From assembly GCA_030039975.1 (NCBI GenBank), contig JASHUO010000839.1:1-6704 (forward strand): a stretch of 6,704 nt of DNA, given 5' to 3'. The notes under the pieces were generated by a model. The model searched no databases. It was not told the DNA's origin and was given only the letters and a program-made list of their open reading frames with translations. Each line of letters starts with the position of its first letter. Position 1 is the stretch's first letter. The DNA comes from Alphaproteobacteria bacterium. Lineage in GTDB: Bacteria; Pseudomonadota; Alphaproteobacteria; ATCC43930; CGMCC-115725. Of the stretch, positions 1 to 6,409 are shown in pieces. Made by a program: the position numbers and the translations under genes.

Positions 1-91
1 GCAGTCTGTTGGCGCGATGTTAGGAGCCAGGGCGCAGGCGATGTGAGCATCGTCAAGCCCGCAGCGACGCGGCAGCGCGCCAACAGACTGC
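1..91 (+). repeat. Palindromic intergenic repeat, copy 1
   Basis: The outer arms are a perfect 16-bp inverted repeat, 1-16 (GCAGTCTGTTGGCGCG) against 76-91. Inside lies the core TAGGAGCC (21-28) and a small hairpin CGATG/CATCG (39-43 and 48-52). Read in opposite directions, the same order of motifs occurs in the copy at 102-200: TTGGCGC, a 5-base gap, TAGGAGCC, GGCGATG, GAGCATCGT, then AGC and GCGACGC. The unit therefore looks like a small dispersed repeat that folds into a long stem, of the REP or MITE kind. No transposase is nearby. The family name is unknown to me. Confidence 0.75.
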
Positions 92-101
92 AACCCGAAG
101 G

Positions 102-200
102 GACGGCGCTCTTTGGCGCCAGGAGGGCGTCGCCGGGACGCTTACGATGCTCGCATCGCCGCGCGTCCCGGCTCCTACCCTGGCGCCAAAGATCGCCGTC
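102..200 (-). repeat. Palindromic intergenic repeat, copy 2 (inverted)
   Basis: The outer arms 102-123 and 179-200 are complementary over 22 bp with one mismatch (109 against 193). Nested within are CCGGGACGC (133-141) against GCGTCCCGG (163-171) and CGATGC (145-150) against GCATCG (153-158). Read on the minus strand, the unit carries the same core as copy 1 (TAGGAGCC, GCGAGCATCGT), and ten bases separate the two copies. The arms differ in sequence from copy 1 yet stay self-complementary. The minus-strand TAG of the core (177-175) ends the methyltransferase reading frame. Confidence 0.75.
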
Positions 201-999
201 GCAGCACGTGACGGTGTGAGAAATCCGGGCTAGAGCACGCGGCGTTGGCAAATGACTCGTAGACGATGCGTCCATCCGAGGTAGGCAGGCGGCTACGCAG
301 GCGAGTGCGGAGTTCCTCTCTAGCGCCCGGCGACATCCCTTCAATCAATTTACCCTGCGGCCCAATCGGCGCAGTATTTGAGTCCCAGAAATCATTGAAA
401 TTGGAGTACGAGACCGGAATACGGATAGTCCGCGTCTCTATGGCGCCCAGTCCGGTCTTCTCCCATAGTTCCTGCATGGTTTCCCGCCGCGAGACCTCAG
501 GGTTAGACGGACGTACCGACGTCATACCCATTGCCTCCATCTCCACGTAGATCGGATCGACAGGTGTTCCACCGCCGGGAACGTCCCACATATAAGCCGC
601 GACCCATCCGCCAGGGCGCACCACGCGCGCCATTTCCGAGACCGCTTTGGCCGGGTCGGGAAGGAAGGAGATCACCAGGGCCATAACTGCGACGTCAAAG
701 CTCGCGTCGGCAAACTGCAAGGCTTGAGCATCGCCGCTGCGAAAATCGGCGATGTTTGCCTCATGCTTCATTCGCGCAAACGCAAGCTGATCGTCGGATG
801 GATCGATTGCTACCATCGTCGCTGGGGCGCAGTGCGCAATGATCTCCTCGGTAAAGGCGCCATTGCCGCAGCCAACATCGAGCCATTGAAGTTTTTTTGC
901 AGTGTCGAGCCAAGCCAAGAACGCCTTGCCGACGAGACGGCTCCAGCGCCCCATCAGCCGCTCATAGACTTCCCCGTCAGAGAATAGCTGGTCAGCCAC
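175..999 (-). CDS. Class I SAM-dependent methyltransferase
   Basis: The product is a Rossmann-fold methyltransferase of the Methyltransf_11/UbiE-like kind that transfers a methyl group from S-adenosylmethionine to an unknown small molecule in the cytoplasm. Counting from the GTG at 999 (274 residues), motif I is LDVGCGNGAF (40-49), the acidic residue after strand 2 is D66 in AIDPS, GDAQAL..FADASFD spans 89-102, and VVRPGGW (126-132) is the usual post-motif. I chose GTG 999 because VADQLFSDGEVYERLMGRWSR matches where family members begin. The frame stays open to an ATG at 1167, but the extra 56 residues look non-coding. Family-like sequence stops at YESFANA (about residue 254). The last 20 residues, ending RRRSLAPG, are partly encoded by the flanking palindromic repeat, so the natural C-terminus has probably been replaced. 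It faces the amidohydrolase divergently and has no operon partner in view. The family call is firm; the start is likely and the substrate unknown. Confidence 0.85.
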   Translation of the reverse strand: MADQLFSDGEVYERLMGRWSRLVGKAFLAWLDTAKKLQWLDVGCGNGAFTEEIIAHCAPATMVAIDPSDDQLAFARMKHEANIADFRSGDAQALQFADASFDVAVMALVISFLPDPAKAVSEMARVVRPGGWVAAYMWDVPGGGTPVDPIYVEMEAMGMTSVRPSNPEVSRRETMQELWEKTGLGAIETRTIRIPVSYSNFNDFWDSNTAPIGPQGKLIEGMSPGAREELRTRLRSRLPTSDGRIVYESFANAACSSPDFSHRHVLRRRSLAPG

Positions 1000-1432
1000 T
1001 CGACGACCCCACGTGCACCAAGGTCCTTGGTAACGGCAAACGCGGGCTGTGCGCGAGGATACCAGCTCTGGCACGTATTCAAAAGAAATGCTCTTACCTC
1101 TGTTACCGGCGGGTGCAATATTCGCGCAATGTCTGCAAGGGGTCATCGGCGGCGGTCCCGACCACACGCGCCCGCGGTCAGCTTAGCGGCAGAAAGCAGT
1201 GTTTTGATGTCGAGGTGTAGGACCAGTCAGTGTCACGACTTCTGAGCTTGGTCTGTTTCAATTCCCTTCCGAAGCCCATCGGGAACATTTGACCAAATGG
1301 CTCCAGCACCAACTCTGAGATGCACGCCATATTCGTCGGACCCTGCCGGTGAAGGGTTTCAATGCAGACGATCTTCGAGCCTGGAGCGACGGGAATCGGC
1401 GTATCAAAGCCCAACTCCCGCCGAACCAGTGA
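1000..1432. other. Intergenic stretch without an intact gene
   Basis: No frame here gives a convincing complete protein. Two weak traces exist. On the minus strand, between about 1440 and 1250, a reading containing LGFDTPIPVAPGSKIVCIE and then SELVLEPFGQMFPMGFGREL looks protein-like but has no family I recognise and no good start. On the plus strand, the frame of the 1433-1579 fragment runs back to about 1244 but is cut by TGA at 1316 and 1430. Both may be decayed gene pieces. The methyltransferase promoter should lie between 1000 and about 1150; I could not pick a clear -35/-10 pair. Confidence 0.5.
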
Positions 1433-1579
1433 GTTGACGGCGCGCCGCTAGACAGGAACCTGGTCGACGCGGCAGAACATCTCTGCGGTCGTCTTAAGGC
1501 GGCCAGGGACGTCGAGCCGATCGCCTGCGGCCCGGAGCTGCCGCTGTTCCTGCCGCGCAGCGCCGGCATGATCCGGTAG
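1433..1579 (+). pseudogene. Probable 3' remnant of an unidentified gene
   Basis: After a TGA at 1430 the frame is open for 48 codons and ends at TAG 1577. The peptide begins VDGAPLDRNLVDAAEHLCGR and finishes ELPLFLPRSAGMIR. Codon use is strongly G/C-ending, like the intact genes, and the text reads like the C-terminus of a real enzyme. There is no start codon with a ribosome binding site, and the same frame upstream has stops, so it is a truncated or frameshifted tail. The stop lies 18 bases before the amidohydrolase ATG, a spacing typical of an operon, so the lost gene was probably cotranscribed with it. I do not recognise the family. Confidence 0.4.
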
Positions 1580-1588
1580 GGAGGAGGT
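1580..1588 (+). promoter_or_regulatory. Strong ribosome binding site of the amidohydrolase gene
   Basis: GGAGGAGGT matches the anti-Shine-Dalgarno sequence over its whole length and ends nine bases before the ATG at 1598. It fixes that start and starts one base after the stop of the upstream remnant. Confidence 0.8.
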
Positions 1589-1597
1589 TCGGACGCC

Positions 1598-2713
1598 ATG
1601 AACCTGAAGCCAATCTCGGCCGATTCCCATGTGACGGAGCCGCCCAACTGCTACATCGACCATATCGAGCCGCGCTACCGCGAGCGGGCGCCACGTATGG
1701 CGCATTCAGAGCAGCATGGCGACGTCTTCGTCATCGAGGGGCTGGAGCAGCACATCCCGATGGGGCTCGTCGCCGCTGCCGGGAAGGATCCGCGCGAGCT
1801 GCGCATGAGCGGCGCCGATTTCGCCAGCTTGCATCGCGGCGGCTGGGACCCGAGCGCGCGGCTCGCCGACCAGGACCGCGACGGCATCGAGGCCGAGCTG
1901 CTCTACCCAACCGTCGGCATGATGCTCTGCAACCATCCGGATTTCGCCTATAAGCGTGCCTGCTTTGAGGCTTATAACCGGTGGCTCCAGGAATATTGCG
2001 CCGCTGCGCCTCACCGGCTCTTCGGCCATGCGCAGACGGCGATGCGCTCGGTCGAGGAAGGCATCGACGATCTCGAGCGCGCCAAGGCGATGGGGTTCGT
2101 CGGCGTGATGATGCCCGGCGATCCCCAACTCGAGGATTACGATCATCCGATCTACGACCCCTTCTACGAGGCGGCGGTCGCGCTCGACTTGCCGCTCTCC
2201 TTTCATATCCTGACCTCGAAAGCGGATCGGCTGGCGGCGCCCCGGGGCCCGCGCATCAACAGCTTCCAGGCGATCATCCGTGGCTGTCAGGACATCATCG
2301 GTACCTTCATCTTCGGCCGCGTCTTCGAGCGCCATGCGCGCCTCAAGCTGGTCTGCGTCGAGGCCGATGCGGGCTGGGCGCCGCATTTCATGTATCGCAT
2401 GGACCATGCCTATAAGCGCCACCGCTACTGGCTCAAATGCAAGGAGATGCAGCGGCTCCCCAGCGAGTATTTCGCCGAAAACGTTTACCTCACCTTCCAG
2501 GACGATTGGACGGCCTTCGACGCGGTGAAGCGCTGCAATCCGCGCCGCCTGATGTGGGCAAACGATTTCCCGCACAGCGATTCCACTTGGCCGTGGAGCC
2601 AAGAGATGCTGGCGGAGCACACGAGCGGGCTCGGCGAAGACGAGAAGCGCTGGATTCTGCGCGATAATGTCGTGGCGCTCTACGGGCTCGAGGAGCGGCT
2701 GGCGCGGCACTAG
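1598..2713 (+). CDS. Amidohydrolase family protein (ACMSD-like, COG2159)
   Basis: This 371-residue protein is a TIM-barrel metal-dependent hydrolase or decarboxylase of the Amidohydrolase_2 family, cytoplasmic, with no signal peptide. The N-terminal SADSHVTEP (7-15) holds the first metal-ligand motif, with D9 and H11. Later barrel signatures are LPLSFHI with H203, LVCVEADAGW (251-260) and LMWANDFPHSDSTWP, where D323 should be the conserved catalytic or metal-binding aspartate. Length and motif order are normal for the family, which includes ACMSD and resorcylate-type decarboxylases acting on carboxylated aromatics. The substrate cannot be read from the sequence. The start is set by the strong GGAGGAGGT site. 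A remnant of another gene lies directly upstream, so it may once have been the second gene of an operon. The long minus-strand frame across it is a GC-driven shadow. Confidence 0.9.
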   Translation: MNLKPISADSHVTEPPNCYIDHIEPRYRERAPRMAHSEQHGDVFVIEGLEQHIPMGLVAAAGKDPRELRMSGADFASLHRGGWDPSARLADQDRDGIEAELLYPTVGMMLCNHPDFAYKRACFEAYNRWLQEYCAAAPHRLFGHAQTAMRSVEEGIDDLERAKAMGFVGVMMPGDPQLEDYDHPIYDPFYEAAVALDLPLSFHILTSKADRLAAPRGPRINSFQAIIRGCQDIIGTFIFGRVFERHARLKLVCVEADAGWAPHFMYRMDHAYKRHRYWLKCKEMQRLPSEYFAENVYLTFQDDWTAFDAVKRCNPRRLMWANDFPHSDSTWPWSQEMLAEHTSGLGEDEKRWILRDNVVALYGLEERLARH

Positions 2714-2752
2714 GCAGAAGTTCTTCTCGTCGTATCTAAACGGGATCCTGTT

Positions 2753-2776
2753 CCTCTCCGCGCACCAGCGGGGAGG
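2753..2776. terminator. Hairpin between convergent genes, possible bidirectional terminator
   Basis: CCTCTCCGC (2753-2761) pairs with GCGGGGAGG (2768-2776) over nine positions with one T-G pair and a six-base loop. It lies between the stop of the amidohydrolase gene and the oppositely directed stop of the NamZ-like gene. No clear T-run follows on either strand. It also resembles the CTCTCCCCGC-type hairpins scattered between genes in alphaproteobacteria, so it may be a repeat that serves as a terminator. Confidence 0.5.
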
Positions 2777-2819
2777 GGCAATTCAAATGCGCCTGCCCGG
2801 ACGGAACTACGCTCGCCGC

Positions 2820-4025
2820 TCAATACCGCAGATATCTCTGCCGCTCGGCCAGCCACGCGGTCTCGTCCGGGACGGCGAGCGCGTCAAGGTCTTGCGGCGT
2901 CGCCGCGGGATCATCGACCCATTGGCGCAGTAGCGGGCTGCCGTTGATAACGTCGATGGCGGGCTTGTCGCGCTCGTATTCGTAGGCGAAATCGCGCCAA
3001 AGCAGGTAGTCCGGCGCGACGCGACGTAAGGCCTTGAAGGCGAGCGCCTGCAGCCGCCAGGGTTTGAAGGCCTGATGATCGTAAACCGGGGCTTCCGGAT
3101 GGATCTGCACGCCATGGCAAAGCTTGCCGACATGCTTGTGGAAGGTCGGCTCGAACCAGCATTCGCGCGGCCGGCAGCCCGCGAGCCATTGTGGCGCGAG
3201 CGACTGCATCTCCCGAAGCAGGCGCCGCGCCTCGATGTCGGGCGCGCCGAAAAGCTCGAGCGGGCGGGTGGTGCCGCGGCCTTCGGACAGCGTCGTGCCT
3301 TCGAGCATCACTGTCCCGGCATAGGCGCGCGCCATGGCGAGATTGGGTGCGTTGGGGCTGGGATTGACCCAGACGCGCTCGCCGAGCGGCCAGCCATGGC
3401 CCGGCGCCGCATCGGGTCGCCAGCCCAGCATTTCTATGACGCGATAGTCGAGATCGAGCTGCAGCGTATCGATGAACCATGCGCCAAGCTCGCCGAGCGT
3501 CAGCCCGTGGCGCATCGGCAGCGGACCGGCTCCGACGAAGCTTTCCCAGCCGCGACGCAGCCGCAAGCCTTCGACGGGACGGCCGACGGGGTTGGGGCGG
3601 TCCAGCACCCACACCGCTTTCTTGTGCTGCGCTGCGGCCTCCAGTACGTAACGCAGCGTGGTGACGAAGGTATAGATGCGGCAGCCGAGATCCTGGAGAT
3701 CGACCAGCAGGACATCGAAGCTCGCCATCATCGCCTCGGTCGGCCGGCGCACCGCGCCATAGAGGCTGAACACGGGGATCCCGAGCACGGGATCGGTGAA
3801 GTCGGGCGATTCGATCATGTTGTCCTGCTTGTCGCCGCGCAGCCCATGCTGCGGGCCGAAGGCGGCGGAAAGCGTGATCTCGCCGCAGCCCGCGAGCGCG
3901 TCGAGCGAATGCGTCAGATCCCGCGCGAGCGACGCCGGATGCGCCAACAGGGCGGTGCGGCGCCCTCGGAGCGGTGCGCGCAAACCAGGCTCGGCGAGAA
4001 GGCGATCGATGCCGAAGCTGATCAT
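2820..4025 (-). CDS. NamZ/DUF1343-type exo-beta-N-acetylmuramidase homologue (GH171)
   Basis: This 401-residue protein belongs to the DUF1343/YbbC family (COG3876), whose characterised member NamZ removes terminal N-acetylmuramic acid from peptidoglycan fragments. Family motifs in order are FGPQHGLRGD (56-65), SLYG (87-90), DLQDLGCRIYTF (109-120), LDRPNPVGR (141-149), PMRHGLTLGEL (170-180), SPNAP (223-227), EGTTLSEGRGTTRPLELFG (242-260) and CHGVQIH (303-309). I chose the ATG at 4025 because MISFGIDRLL is the usual beginning and the ATG overlaps the stop of the upstream DOMON gene (ATGA). The frame remains open upstream to 4154, but that stretch is the other gene read out of frame. Two oddities: there is no signal peptide, and residue 59 is Q where I recall PEHG in many members. 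Biological role inferred: cytoplasmic or lineage-specific muropeptide sugar processing. Confidence 0.9.
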   Translation of the reverse strand: MISFGIDRLLAEPGLRAPLRGRRTALLAHPASLARDLTHSLDALAGCGEITLSAAFGPQHGLRGDKQDNMIESPDFTDPVLGIPVFSLYGAVRRPTEAMMASFDVLLVDLQDLGCRIYTFVTTLRYVLEAAAQHKKAVWVLDRPNPVGRPVEGLRLRRGWESFVGAGPLPMRHGLTLGELGAWFIDTLQLDLDYRVIEMLGWRPDAAPGHGWPLGERVWVNPSPNAPNLAMARAYAGTVMLEGTTLSEGRGTTRPLELFGAPDIEARRLLREMQSLAPQWLAGCRPRECWFEPTFHKHVGKLCHGVQIHPEAPVYDHQAFKPWRLQALAFKALRRVAPDYLLWRDFAYEYERDKPAIDVINGSPLLRQWVDDPAATPQDLDALAVPDETAWLAERQRYLRY

Positions 4026-4567
4026 GCCGGCGGCAACTCGAGCGCGAAGCAGTCGGCGTGATGGAAGTCCGGCTTGCCAGGCGGATGCGCGAGAGCCCAG
4101 TATGACTTGCCGCCACTCGTCTCCTCGATCACCGCGGAAACGCCGACGCGCCACGCCGCGTCGCTTGGCAGGAGCGGCGCCGCGCCCAGCTGGAGCGCCG
4201 CTTCAAAACGGTAGCGCTCGCAGCTCGACTGCGCCAGGAGCTGCGGCTCGCTGAGCTCGCTCGCCTCGGCCATACCGGCGCGATAAGCGCCGAAGCGATA
4301 GGCGGACCACGCGAGCGAAGGTGCGAAATTGAATTCGTAATAGCCCTCCGCCGGCGGGGCGCGGAGGAAGGCCTCGAAACAGGTGTGCTGCCAGAGTCGA
4401 TCGCTGCGTGCCGGAGATGCCGGCTGAGGCAGGCGGAGAGCGTCGATCCTGCCGGTCACCACATAATACAGCGTGAGGCGATCGCAGCAGGGCCGCGCGA
4501 TCTCGACTTCGATGCTCATCGCCGCCAAGGAGGACGACTCCGGATGAAGCTTCAGCGCGCGCCGCAT
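4022..4567 (-). CDS. DOMON-like domain protein, upstream partner of NamZ-like gene
   Basis: This 181-residue protein resembles the MurB-associated DOMON-like group, a beta-sandwich domain thought to bind a ligand such as a sugar or haem; no activity is known to me. Recognisable stretches are LWQHTCFEAFLRAP in the first third, YYEFNFAPSLAWSAYRFGAYRAGM in the middle, and the ending KPDFHHADCFALELPPA. It has no signal peptide or membrane segment, so it should act in the cytoplasm. The start MRRALKLHPES is typical and is preceded by AAGGTGG (minus strand 4578-4572), four bases from the ATG. Its TGA overlaps the next ATG as ATGA, so the two genes are translationally coupled and it is the first gene of the operon. 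The family call comes from remembered family patterns. The ligand is unknown. Confidence 0.75.
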   Translation of the reverse strand: MRRALKLHPESSSLAAMSIEVEIARPCCDRLTLYYVVTGRIDALRLPQPASPARSDRLWQHTCFEAFLRAPPAEGYYEFNFAPSLAWSAYRFGAYRAGMAEASELSEPQLLAQSSCERYRFEAALQLGAAPLLPSDAAWRVGVSAVIEETSGGKSYWALAHPPGKPDFHHADCFALELPPA

Positions 4568-4974
4568 GCTGCCACCTTACCATCGGCGCCGGGCGAAGGC
4601 GAGAAGCGGCGGCCTCGACGGACCGGCCTTCCGGGGATGATTTGCCTTCGGACGCAAGAACCAGGAGCGAGCGATGAGCCGCGGCATTGTCCGAATCGGC
4701 GGCTGACGATCTGACCAGACCGGGCGTGACCTCGATCGGTCACCGCCGCAAACTGCTCGGAGCTCCCTCGAGAGCCGGCGCAATCCGCAACGGCTCGCAA
4801 AATCGAAAAGGTCCGCTGCTGGCATGCCAGGAGCAGACGTCAAGTCGCGCGCGCTTTCCAGAGTGGCTGGTTGTTGGAGCTCGGCGGCACGCGGCACCGG
4901 CGACAACACGTCGCTCATCTGATAAAACTGCCCGAGGAACGCGCAGTACGTCCGGTCATCTTAGGGAGGGTGGC
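4568..4974. other. Divergent intergenic region, 407 bases
   Basis: This stretch separates the starts of the DOMON (-) and dioxygenase (+) genes and must hold both promoters; no clear -35/-10 pair stands out. Open frames run through it on both strands, including one in phase with the dioxygenase from 4687, but they have no family features and no start signals. Apart from the short frame at 4674-4706, it contains a near-palindrome at 4816-4836, where CTGCTGGC faces GCCAGGAGCAG around GGCATGCC. That could be an operator, but the support is weak. Confidence 0.5.
4674..4706 (+). pseudogene. 10-codon frame, possible severed start of an AtuA-family gene
   Basis: The frame reads MSRGIVRIGG and then TGA. 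AGGAG at 4663-4667 stands six bases before the ATG, a textbook initiation site. AtuA/DUF1446 (acyclic terpene utilisation) proteins usually begin with a few residues, then RIGGASGFWGD or similar, so this looks like such a gene cut just after its first strand. The sequence after the stop shows no continuation in any frame that I can see. The alternative is a chance frame or a small leader peptide. Identification rests on ten residues only. Confidence 0.3.
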
Positions 4975-5802
4975 ATGGGCAAGAAGCTGAGCGCGGTGCA
5001 GATCGAGCAGTACGAGCGCGAGGGGTTCGTCTTCCCCGTCGAGGCCTTCAGCCGCCAGGAAGCGGCGCGATACCGCGCGCGACTCGAGGAATCCGAGGCG
5101 CTGGTCGGGCGGCGGATCGGCAAGGGCTTCAACTTCAAGCCGCACCTCCTCTTCACGTGGGTCAGCGAGATCGTCCGCCATCCCGCCGTGCTCGACGCTG
5201 TCGAGGACCTGGTCGGCCCGAACATCCGCCTCTTCCATCTCACCGCCTGGCCGAAGGACGCGCACGATCCCGCCTTCGTCACGTGGCACCAGGACGCGAC
5301 GTATTTCGGGCTCGAGCCGCCGCTGCAGGTGACGGCGTGGGTCGCGTTGACTGACGCCTCGGTCGAGGCGGGCTGCATGGAGGTGATTCCCGGCTCGCAC
5401 AAGGGCGGGCAGTCGCATCACCATGAGACGCTGTCGCCGCACAATCTCCTCTCCCGCGGACAGACGTTGTCGCACCCGTTCGACCGCAGTCGCACGGTCT
5501 TCATGCCGGTGCGCGCCGGGCAGTTCTCGCTACACCATACGCACCTCGTCCATTCGTCCGGACCGAACCGGACTGACGACCGGCGGGTCGGATTTGGCAT
5601 CAGCTACATCCCGACGCACGTTCGCTGTACCAGCCGGACGCGGCTCACCGCGATGCTGGTGCGTGGCCGCGACGAGTACCGGCACTTCGACGACGAGCGG
5701 TGGCCGCTCGCCGATTACGGCGAGGACGAGCGCGCCTTTCATGCGGAGGCGGTGGCGCGCTTCCGCGCCTCGAACGAAGAGCAGACGCGGCGCTATGGAT
5801 GA
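4975..5802 (+). CDS. Phytanoyl-CoA dioxygenase (PhyH) family protein
   Basis: This 275-residue protein is a non-haem Fe(II), 2-oxoglutarate-dependent oxygenase. The iron-binding HxD is in WHQDATYFG (H105, D107), the distal histidine is H193 in HLVHSSGPN, and R203/R204 in DDRRVGFGISYIP should hold the 2-oxoglutarate carboxylate. GCMEVIPGSHKGGQ (133-146) is the usual family stretch. All catalytic residues are present, so it should be active; the target is probably a small hydrophobic or natural-product-like molecule rather than phytanoyl-CoA itself. The start at 4975 follows AGGGAGGG (4963-4970) and gives the typical N-terminus LSAVQIEQYEREGFVFP. The frame is open further upstream, but those 96 residues look non-coding. 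The protein is cytoplasmic, and the gene is divergent from the DOMON gene and convergent with the NTF2-like gene. Confidence 0.9.
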   Translation: MGKKLSAVQIEQYEREGFVFPVEAFSRQEAARYRARLEESEALVGRRIGKGFNFKPHLLFTWVSEIVRHPAVLDAVEDLVGPNIRLFHLTAWPKDAHDPAFVTWHQDATYFGLEPPLQVTAWVALTDASVEAGCMEVIPGSHKGGQSHHHETLSPHNLLSRGQTLSHPFDRSRTVFMPVRAGQFSLHHTHLVHSSGPNRTDDRRVGFGISYIPTHVRCTSRTRLTAMLVRGRDEYRHFDDERWPLADYGEDERAFHAEAVARFRASNEEQTRRYG

Positions 5803-6027
5803 GGCCCGGCGGTCCCCGGCACGTCTTCTGACCCTTGGCGATGGGCGTAGGACATCTAGGAGACGCGGCAACAGCTCGCCAGCCTTGGGGTGATCGGCTC
5901 CTACGGTCAGATGACCGCTTCGGGTGATGAGCGGCGGTCGGGACGATGCTCGCACCGAGTCCGCTCACTTGCGCGAAGCGGACCTTCGACCGGGTGGCCG
6001 CCCACGACCCGCCCGCTGATCCGAAGC
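5803..6027. other. Convergent intergenic region with repeat-like motifs
   Basis: No gene is visible between the two facing stops. The stretch contains GGCTCCTA (5896-5903) and ACGATGCTCGCA (5943-5954), both also found in the palindromic repeat at 102-200 but here in the opposite order, and a small palindrome CGGTCA-GA-TGACCG (5904-5917). These may be remains of related repeats or a structured 3' region ending transcription; no stem with a T-run is present. Confidence 0.4.
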
Positions 6028-6393
6028 CTAGAGCCGCGTGACGTGGGCCGAGACGCATTGCCAACGTCCGTCGCGAAGCTGCCAATCATCGGTGTAGCGG
6101 CCGGCGCCCTGGGTGCCGTCGGGCTTCCGGTAGCTGGTGCGCGCGTGGATGATGGCGAAGTCGCCAAGAATGCGGATAACCACGTCATGTTCGCGGATGT
6201 TCTTGACCGGTGAGCCGCGGCCGATCTGCGAGAGAAAGGTCTTTCGATCGATGAAGCTCCCATCGGGATTGGTGTTGAAGAAGTCGGGCGCGAGGTTGGC
6301 GTCAAACCAGGCGACATCGGCCTCTTCGACGGATCGGACGTAGTCCCGATTGAGCTGCTGCAGCTTGGTGACGTGCTGTTCGCTGTCGGCCAT
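6028..6393 (-). CDS. NTF2-fold protein, SnoaL/DUF4440-like
   Basis: This 121-residue protein has the size and pattern of the small SnoaL-like NTF2 superfamily: an N-terminal helix (LQQLNRDYVRSVEEADVAWF), then LAPDFFNTNPDGSFIDRKTF, a central strand VVIRILGDFAIIHARTSY, and the ending GRYTDDWQLRDGRWQCVSAH, typical of DUF4440 members. Such proteins form a cone-shaped pocket and act as isomerases, dehydratases or simply binding proteins; the role here cannot be assigned. The ATG at 6393 is preceded on the minus strand by AGGGGAG about eight bases away. There is no signal peptide. It stands alone, convergent with the dioxygenase gene, with a long imperfect palindrome just upstream in what would be its leader or promoter. 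Confidence 0.85.
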   Translation of the reverse strand: MADSEQHVTKLQQLNRDYVRSVEEADVAWFDANLAPDFFNTNPDGSFIDRKTFLSQIGRGSPVKNIREHDVVIRILGDFAIIHARTSYRKPDGTQGAGRYTDDWQLRDGRWQCVSAHVTRL

Positions 6394-6409
6394 GGGCTAG
6401 GCTCCCCTG

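Noticed and set aside
1..200. A CRISPR array or tandem repeat at the left end
   Set aside because: There are only two copies, in opposite orientation, each self-complementary over its whole length, with a 10-base gap and no spacers.
1000..1167. A 56-residue N-terminal extension of the methyltransferase
   Set aside because: It is Cys-, Trp- and Pro-rich and unlike the family. The GTG at 999 fits the usual N-terminus, although no strong ribosome binding site confirms it.
1706..2710. A 334-codon minus-strand frame lying across the amidohydrolase gene
   Set aside because: The plus strand carries a clear amidohydrolase with all motifs and a strong ribosome binding site. The antisense frame has no family features and is expected from GC-rich codon use.
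3075..4061. A 328-codon plus-strand frame across the NamZ-like gene
   Set aside because: It is a shadow of the minus-strand gene, which has a continuous series of DUF1343 motifs.
4577..4918. A 113-codon minus-strand frame upstream of the DOMON gene
   Set aside because: It has no recognisable domain, is arginine-rich as expected from random GC-rich DNA, and overlaps the likely promoter region.
4687..4974. An in-frame 96-residue N-terminal extension of the dioxygenase
   Set aside because: The extension is rich in R, S and G with no domain pattern, and a strong AGGGAGGG site directly precedes the ATG at 4975, where homologues begin.
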